Under the pieces are notes generated by a model that had not been told where the DNA came from, did no database searches, and saw nothing but the letters and a program-made list of their open reading frames with translations. A stretch of 26,734 bases of DNA from Lenisia limosa (taxonomy: Eukaryota; Breviatea): assembly GCA_001655205.1 (NCBI GenBank), contig LPNZ01007839.1, forward strand, positions 1 to 26,734. Reading direction: 5' to 3'. Every line of letters starts with the position of its first letter. Position 1 is the first letter of the stretch. Below, piece by piece: positions 21,901 through 26,734 of this stretch. Made by a program: the position numbers and the translations under genes.

Positions 21901-22898
21901 CACTGGAGCCCACGTCTCAACATATCATTATAGTATGTAATATCTGAGACCACTTTTCTGGAGCTGTTCTTTATTAGCTATTTGGGGCTTTGCTCCTGTC
22001 TGAAAAACACCGGTAATAGTTTTTGAAGATTGTCTTCGAGAAACTTGGTCTTTTTTTTTGGACCGAAGGACCAGACTACAACCTTGTTATATTTATCATT
22101 TCTAGACATACTGTCTACTGCCCAAGAGGGTTTTGTCAACAATAACCTCATCCTACCACCCAAGAAGGGCTGTTTTTAGCAGCTATAATAACCCATCTCA
22201 GGATACCGCGTCTTTTGGTGACTCCATTTCTGCGGACGACACAAATGCCCATCGACACAGTCAAGACCACTCTATTGAAGGTGGGAGGGAGGAGGGGGTG
22301 CTATACCCTAAGAAAAGCACTTTGACATCACTTTGGCGCATTGACTTGGGATTCTTCTGAAAAGTTGGAATTCAACCCCATGTAATTTTATGAATATTGG
22401 ATGAAATTTATGGGATTCCCAAATTATTCAAGGGAATCCCTAGTCAATGCGCTGTTCGGAGTTATTTGGAAAATGACTTCTACTTCAAGTTTAAGAGGTA
22501 TAAACCAGAAGTGCACTGTTTTCTTTTGATTTACCCCATTTACCTGTCCAGACTACCAATACCCTGCAGTGCCAAGCCCTGACCCCATCGATGAGCTTTA
22601 CCGAAACGATGACCACTCCAGTGACAACAAAGAAACCGATAGTGACTCTCTTGACGGTATGAAGGGCCCCTTTTCTTCCCCAAAACTCACTGGCATGTTA
22701 CAATTATTAGATTATACTTGACCGAAAGGATTAGTCGGACCCTCTCCTGACACTTTAGACCTGAACGAAAGGGACAAATCTGACGCACTCAACAGCGACT
22801 CTGACCTGAGTCTTGGCGAACCTGGAGGACATTTGAGTGACTCTGATTTGAGCGTTGGAGATAAGGACCAAAAAGAGGACTCGTGGGGAGGGGTGTAA
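15990..22898 (+). CDS. Large membrane protein with proline-rich and acidic disordered regions
   Basis: Exons: 15990 (ATG; may start further upstream) to 16087, 16248-16391, 16565-16784, a part exon 16940-17060 after a gap, 17522-17582, 17787-17890, 18037-18106, 18168-18270, 18534-18620, 19066-21730, 22202-22280, 22570-22656, 22735-22898 (TAA). All joins except across the gap keep phase; about 1,330 codons are visible. A short N-terminal part (SGGLNLKDFQHK) leads to one hydrophobic span (ALWFILLKIVMLVTIILVPY continuing to about 30 residues). A proline-rich stretch follows (PHSPRNPFPPRVPYY; KLPGGTKPVPPPG), then an 888-codon exon. That exon starts Ser/Pro-rich, passes into an E/R-rich block (REEEEREREEEERERVREED) and continues as a Glu/Asp/Ser-rich disordered region. 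The last exons are acidic too (LSDSDLSVGDKDQKEDSW). I recognise no enzyme domain; a membrane-anchored scaffold is only an inference. Confidence 0.75.
16138..16231 (+). repeat. Family A hairpin element, copy 9
   Basis: It runs from GGGCTTCACTTCAGTTCAAA to TCAAACCGAAGTGAAGCAC, with the core TTGATAAATCCTCGAAAACT. It ends about 16 bases before the acceptor of exon 16248-16391, so it forms most of that 160 bp intron. Confidence 0.85.
16418..16551. mobile_element. Family E MITE
   Basis: It runs from GGGCTCCGTGCAATTAATT to AAATTAATTGCACGAAACC and contains AATTGCAAAATTTGAAAT. It fills most of the intron 16392-16564 of the membrane-protein gene. Confidence 0.8.
17368..17448 (-). repeat. Family A hairpin element, copy 10
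   Basis: This is a reverse-orientation copy with an eroded left end (GGACTTCGCTTAGGTGAGAA) and a good right arm (TTCGAACCGAAATGAAGCCC). It is about 15 bases shorter than the consensus because part of the core is missing. It lies in an intron of the membrane-protein gene. Confidence 0.7.
18706..18840. mobile_element. Family E MITE
   Basis: It runs from AAGCTCCGTGCAATTCATTT to TTCAATTAATTGCACGGGGC, with internal AAATTTGAAATTAAAAGTGT. Its orientation is opposite to the copy at 16418-16551. It lies in the intron 18621-19065. Confidence 0.75.
21749..21843 (-). repeat. Family A hairpin element, copy 11
   Basis: This reverse-orientation copy runs from AGGGTTTCACTTCGGTTCGA to TCAACCGAAGTGAAGCAC. 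It starts 18 bases after the donor GTGGGA at 21731 of the giant acidic exon. The reading frame stays open through the whole element and stops only at 21938-21940. Confidence 0.85.
21984..22073 (-). repeat. Family A hairpin element, copy 12 (diverged)
   Basis: GGGGCTTTGCTCCTGTCTGA at the left and TTTTTTGGACCGAAGGACCA at the right bracket a core related to TTTTCGAGGATTTATCGAGA. It lies in the same intron as copy 11. Confidence 0.5.
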
Positions 22899-23315
22899 AA
22901 ATAGCAATTACATACAATAAAAAAAACCCATAATCGACTCTGTTGACTTAACTGAAACACGGATTGAAAACAATAAAACAGCGTGGTTTCTACCGCGGAN
23001 NNNNNNNNNNNNNNNNNNNNNNNNNNNNNNNNNNNNNNNNNNNNNNNNNNNNNNNNNNNNNNNNNNNNNNNNNNNNNNNNNNNNNNNNNNNNNNNNNNNN
23101 NNNNACAATGACGATACTGATGACTCTGTTTTCTTCTGCTGATCTAATTCTTTTCTTTTCTTTTCTTTCTTAGTATTTGCAAATTGTTTCGTTTTTCTTT
23201 AATTTAAAATCTGAAATCCCCCTCTTGGAAAGTCGTTGGACCATAAAATAGTCAGTATCTGTCATAGTGATTGGTCCTGATATGTTAGGAGTAGGGAATG
23301 AAGTCATAACAAAAC
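22899..23315. other. Spacer between convergent genes with a gap
   Basis: It holds a family D repeat fragment (about 22917-22951, AAAACCCATAATCGACTCTG), the gap 23000-23104, and a pyrimidine-rich TTCTTTTC tract at about 23146-23170. No gene is visible. Confidence 0.5.
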
Positions 23316-23445
23316 TCAAGCGCTGAGAGTCTGATCCCATAGAGGCTTCTCAGGCCGGCCAGTGACCATTGGGAAGGAGGTAGTAAGACGCAGGCGGGTT
23401 GAGGAGGGTATCGTTAAGATGTCCTCACTTTCTTCTGGTGTATAA
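23316..23445 (-). CDS. 3' end of a - strand coding region, cut by a gap
   Basis: Reading from the gap edge at 23445 down to TGA at 23318-23316, the frame gives PEESEDILTIPSSTRLRLTT and MVTGRPEKPLWDQTLSA. Codon composition and acidity resemble the neighbouring - strand gene, but that gene has its own stop at 23733. This is either a separate gene or an alternative 3' exon. The start lies in or beyond the gap 23446-23594. Confidence 0.45.
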
Positions 23446-23732
23446 NNNNNNNNNNNNNNNNNNNNNNNNNNNNNNNNNNNNNNNNNNNNNNNNNNNNNNN
23501 NNNNNNNNNNNNNNNNNNNNNNNNNNNNNNNNNNNNNNNNNNNNNNNNNNNNNNNNNNNNNNNNNNNNNNNNNNNNNNNNNNNNNNNNNNNNNNTTGTGC
23601 GATATTGTAATGTTTCAAATTGTCAATTATTGTCTTTAACAAATTTAATTGCTCCCGTATATCTGGGTATTCAAAAAAAGCCTATATAAATAATTTAAAA
23701 CACAAAAACAGAAAACGAAATCTAATGTACAG

Positions 23733-26282
23733 TCAGAACAGCTTCTTGCCCAGGAGGTCTTCATCATCAATGACACTCTGAGCAAACCTGGGGGGGGGGG
23801 GTAAAATTGGAAAATTTATAACAAAAAAGCCCAAAATCAGCTTTGTTGGCTGACAACACACAAGGGTTGATAACAACANNNNNNNNNNNNNNNNNNNNNN
23901 NNNNNNNNNNNNNNNNNNNNNNNNNNNNNNNNNNNNNNNNNNNNNNNNNNNNNNNNNNNNNNNNNNNNNNNNNNNNNNNNNNNNNNNNNNNNNNNNNNNN
24001 NNNNNNNNNNNNNNNNNNNNNNNNNNNNNNNNNNNNNNNNNNNNNNNNNNNNNNNNNNNNNNNNNNNNNNNTTCCGGGGTGAACATGGGGGCACTTGGGC
24101 TTTTTACTGGGGTAACTATCGGCGGCGACTCAACTGCCATGTTAGGGGGTGCTTTTAACAGGAAATTGATTGTGCCTTGTTCATCATGATCCCTAGATCT
24201 ATGTCCTTTGCTCATTATAATCCCAAGATCTACAGCCCTTTGCTCAATCATAATCCCATATTTCACTTTGCTCATGATAATCCAAAGAATCATAATCTTA
24301 GAATCCCTTTAAACCTCATCATAATCCCTAGATCTACAGCCCTTCTCATCATAATCCTAAGAATCACAACCCCCCCCCCCCCNNNNNNNNNNNNNNNNNN
24401 NNNNNNNNNNNNNNNNNNNNNNNNNNNNNNNNNNNNNNNNNNNNNNNNNNNNNNNNNNNNNNNNNNNNNNNNNNNNNNNNNNNNNNNNNNNNNNNNNNNN
24501 NNNNNNNNNNNNNNNNNNNNNNNNNAAACTGCTCCGGATCAAAATCAATAGAAATCTGGGGGCGGGGTGACGAGTGTAAAAAAATGGAAAATATATGGAC
24601 AATATATGGACAATATATGACTATATAGTGTGTTATGAGATATGATATGCATGACTCCTGGGGTTTCATTTTCGAAAAAAGACTGAATTTCTCGGTAAAT
24701 CCTCGCAAACAACCGAGATATATGTATATATCTGGACTTATTCAAACCAAAGTGAAACCCTTGGCACAAAGGTTTGAAAAAGTCCAGATTTATATCGATA
24801 GTTTTCGAGGATTTATGAAGAAAGTCAGTCTTTTTTGGAAACCCCATCGACCCCCCCCCCCNNNNNNNNNNNNNNNNNNNNNNNNNNNNNNNNNNNNNNN
24901 NNNNNNNNNNNNNNNNNNNNNNNNNNNNNNNNNNNNNNNNNNNNNNNNNNNNNNNNNNNNNNNNNNNNNNNNNNNNNNNNNNNNNATGACACCAGACCCG
25001 CTCGTTTCCAGCTTGCGCGTCATTTCTTCCCCAATCGCAGAGCCAACACTGGAAGACTCCCCCCACACTCTGTGATCTCTCGGATCTGGGATGGCAGCGG
25101 TGGGAGCTTGGCTGTCCACTAAGACATTCACCATGAGATCCTCATAACTGGCCACGCGGGGCGGCTCGGATTCGCTGTCCTCGAGGGAGTCAACCACGTG
25201 ATAGGCGTCGACTATGCTTCCGCTGCTTCCGACGGCTGGAATGTTAACTTCGGAGTAACCTTCCGGTCCCGGCTGGCTTCTATCCGGACCCTGATATTCC
25301 GACTCCTCTAATTCGTCCAAAGGCTCCGGGGAATCCACGGGTTCTTCAAGGTCGGCAGCTTCACTTCTAATGATGTCGGATGAAATTTCGGCGTTGCTAG
25401 CCGACGGTACTTCATCTGAGTCGTCCAGTTCAATGTTCTGCGTTAGTTCGGCCGCAATCGGCTCATCATCGATTAGGGCCACGTCATCAAGAGATGACGA
25501 GAACTCATCCTTGATGTTGAGGGCTGAACGGTCTGCCGTCTGGGGGGGTAAGGAGATTGTATTGAATATAATAATAATAATAAACCCAAAATAAACTCTG
25601 CTGGGGTAAAAATTGGAAAATTTATGAAACAAAAAAAAACCTCAAATCAACTCTGCTGGCTGACAACACACAAAGGTTGATAACAACAAANNNNNNNNNN
25701 NNNNNNNNNNNNNNNNNNNNNNNNNNNNNNNNNNNNNNNNNNNNNNNNNNNNNNNNNNNNNNNNNNNNNNNNNNAGGAATTGATGAAGAATATTGGCGCA
25801 AAGCTACTAATCACGAACCGAATAATCTGAAACTCCAAACAAACAAAAAAAAAAATAATAACAAAAACAAGCAACAACAAACACGAGCAAGAAAAGTTAC
25901 TTTGTTGGTTACTGGTATCGTAGCGATGAATTACAAATGTGCGCAAAGCTTAAAGTCGGGTCAGCAGATAAGGATATCCCCATCATGATGTGTCCAACTC
26001 CTTTTGTAAAGTGGATCCTAATACTATGGGACTATCTTCCATCACCTTGGAAACATATTACTACCATTGCTTTCCAAGCTCAATTCAAATTTTGCAATTA
26101 TTTATTCAATTAATTGGATATCCCTATCATGATATGTCCAGCTGATCTCCTTCCAAGCTCACTTCAAAAGAATCATCACTGGTCAGAGAATCGGAAGCAA
26201 TGACGTCATCGGCTCGGTCGTCGGAAGGGCCGGAAAGAATGTCGCCTTTCTCGGATTCATCAGAGGAATCCAGCTGATTTGC
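23733..26282 (-). CDS. Acidic, disordered protein gene, interrupted by gaps
   Basis: Coding order: 26282-26163 (acceptor CCTTCCAG, donor GTGAGC; 40 codons, for example QLDSSDESEKGDILSGPSDD), 25539-24986 (acceptor ACCCCCCAG; for example DVALIDDEPIAAELTQNIEL, SPEPLDELEESEYQGPDRSQ) running into a gap, about 24151-24072 (MAVESPPIVTPVKSPSAPMF) running into another gap, and 23787-23733 (acceptor of poly-C then CAG; FAQSVIDDEDLLGKKLF, stop). The 5' end was not found. The protein is rich in Asp, Glu, Ser and Pro, with no recognised domain. Its composition resembles the acidic tail of the convergent membrane-protein gene. Introns hold family A elements, family D repeats and a minisatellite. Exon order is inferred from strand and style, because gaps hide the joins. 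Confidence 0.65.
23810..23878. repeat. Family D dispersed repeat, left part
   Basis: TAAAATTGGAAAATTTAT, then GCTGACAACACACAAGGGTTG and TAACAACA, running into a gap. The same order recurs at 25605-25690, also running into a gap. A right part (CTAATCACGAACCGAATAAT) is seen at 6046 and 25808, each just after a gap. Confidence 0.65.
24170..24372. repeat. Degenerate minisatellite
   Basis: Units of roughly 30-35 bp are built on CTCATCATAATCCC then AGATCTACAGCCCTT (variants at about 24180, 24213, 24248, 24276, 24316 and 24342). It lies between two coding blocks of the acidic - strand gene and ends in a poly-C run and a gap. Confidence 0.6.
24660..24760 (+). repeat. Family A hairpin element, copy 13
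   Basis: It runs from GGGGTTTCATTTTCGAAAAA to TTCAAACCAAAGTGAAACCC, with the core CTCGGTAAATCCTCGCAAAC. The centre holds an AT-rich palindrome, ATATATGTATATAT. Confidence 0.75.
24770..24845 (-). repeat. Family A hairpin element, copy 14, next to a gap
   Basis: This reverse-orientation copy starts near AAAAAGTCCAGATTTATATC and ends AGTCAGTCTTTTTTGG, with the core TCGATAGTTTTCGAGGATTT. It follows copy 13 directly and runs into poly-C and the gap 24862-24985. Confidence 0.65.
25605..25830. repeat. Family D dispersed repeat, left and right parts around a gap
   Basis: The left part is AAAATTGGAAAATTTATG and TGCTGGCTGACAACACACAA. After the gap the right part reads TACTAATCACGAACCGAATA. Together these suggest one element whose centre could not be assembled. 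A short + strand frame on the right side (EEYWRKATNHEPNN) is not enough to call a protein. Confidence 0.55.
25831..26162. other. Intron sequence of the acidic - strand gene
   Basis: This is A-rich sequence. It includes a family E-like remnant at about 26086-26116 (CAAATTTTGCAATTATTTAT). No exon is recognised. Confidence 0.4.
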
Positions 26283-26414
26283 CTGGAAGGTAATGAGACA
26301 AATGAGGAGATCTTTGATCTGAAGGTGTTTTTGTTATGTGAAATAATAATAAAAAGTGAGGAGATCAATCATCATGTCATGCTATTTGAATCTGGAAAAA
26401 TTATGAACTAGCAC

Positions 26415-26572
26415 CATGATAGTACCACCTTCATGACGCAAGTGCTTACAACCCCTACAATCTCTATCACAAATACAGTTATTTCCTCCCCAAGCCAAGA
26501 ATGCTGACCCGTTAAATCCAACGTTTTTGGAGAGAAACGCGGAAGAAACGACGGAACTGTCCCGCGGAAATA
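26415..26572 (+). CDS. Weak exon-like stretch at right edge
   Basis: After acceptor AAATACAG (26479) a + strand frame reads NADPLNPTFLERNAEETTEL and ends at donor GTAATT (26573). A second + strand frame upstream reads DASAYNPYNLYHKYSYFLPK and stops soon after. Only one of the two can be right, and a - strand reading is also open. Low confidence. Confidence 0.25.
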
Positions 26573-26595
26573 TGGTAATTTGTTTATGGTATCTA

Positions 26596-26691
26596 GGGCT
26601 TCACTTCAGTTCGAAAAAAGACGGAATATCTCGATAAATCCTCGAAAACTATCGATATTTTACCGATATTTTTCGAACCGAAGTAAAGCCC
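26596..26691 (+). repeat. Family A hairpin element, copy 15
   Basis: This well-preserved copy runs from GGGCTTCACTTCAGTTCGAA to TTCGAACCGAAGTAAAGCCC, with the core CTCGATAAATCCTCGAAAAC. CTA lies just before the left end, as in copies 9 (TTA) and 11 (CTA). Confidence 0.85.
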
Positions 26692-26734
26692 AAGTGGTAT
26701 CCTATGTATTTATTTGTCTCCCAAGATTTCTAAT

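Noticed and set aside
1308-26691. Regularly recurring short palindromes considered as a CRISPR array
   Set aside because: Copies are dispersed over the whole window in both orientations, without short uniform spacers, in a eukaryotic intron setting.

Overview
This window looks like nuclear DNA of an intron-rich eukaryote, probably a protist; I cannot place it further. Genes are split into short exons by GT-AG introns of about 36 to 900 bases. Donors are often GTAAG, GTGGG or GTTGG, and a TACTAAC-type branch point is visible in at least one intron. There is no bacterial operon layout. Eleven N-gaps (3462-3586, 5062-5096, 5864-6045, 16882-16939, 18330-18412, 23000-23104, 23446-23594, 23879-24071, 24383-24525, 24862-24985, 25691-25774) interrupt the sequence, and several abut poly-C or poly-G runs. 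Because exons are short, most real coding sequence is invisible as long ORFs. I rebuilt genes by matching exon frame, phase and splice sites.

Layout, left to right. (1) A + strand gene of unknown function, partial at the left edge (about 188-1073). (2) A - strand ankyrin-repeat gene (about 1423-3767), roughly one repeat per exon. (3) A + strand PQ-loop, seven-helix transporter of the PQLC2/Ypq type (4333-7569), with both PQ motifs intact. (4) A - strand P-loop nucleotide-kinase-like gene (7893-10077), complete in eight exons, 190 residues. (5) A + strand gene starting with a signal peptide (10384-13452), probably secreted. (6) Scattered + strand exon-like pieces at 13589-15700. (7) A large + strand gene (about 15990-22898): one membrane span, a proline-rich stretch, then a very long acidic region containing an E/R-rich helix. 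(8) A - strand acidic disordered gene (23733-26282) converging on it, and the 3' end of another - strand coding region at 23316-23445. (9) A weak + strand exon at the right edge.

The introns and spacers are full of short non-autonomous repeats: about 15 copies or part copies of a roughly 95 bp near-palindromic hairpin element (family A), Tc1/mariner-like elements with TACAGTGA ends (family B, plus a 573 bp relative), and a roughly 110-135 bp element ending in TGCAATTAATT (family E). No autonomous transposase is visible.

The genes do not form an obvious pathway. The transporter and the kinase are the only two whose biochemical class can be named with confidence. The less usual material is the acidic membrane protein gene with its acidic convergent neighbour, the dense hairpin-element family inside introns, and a tandem duplication of a 3' splice site inside the kinase gene.
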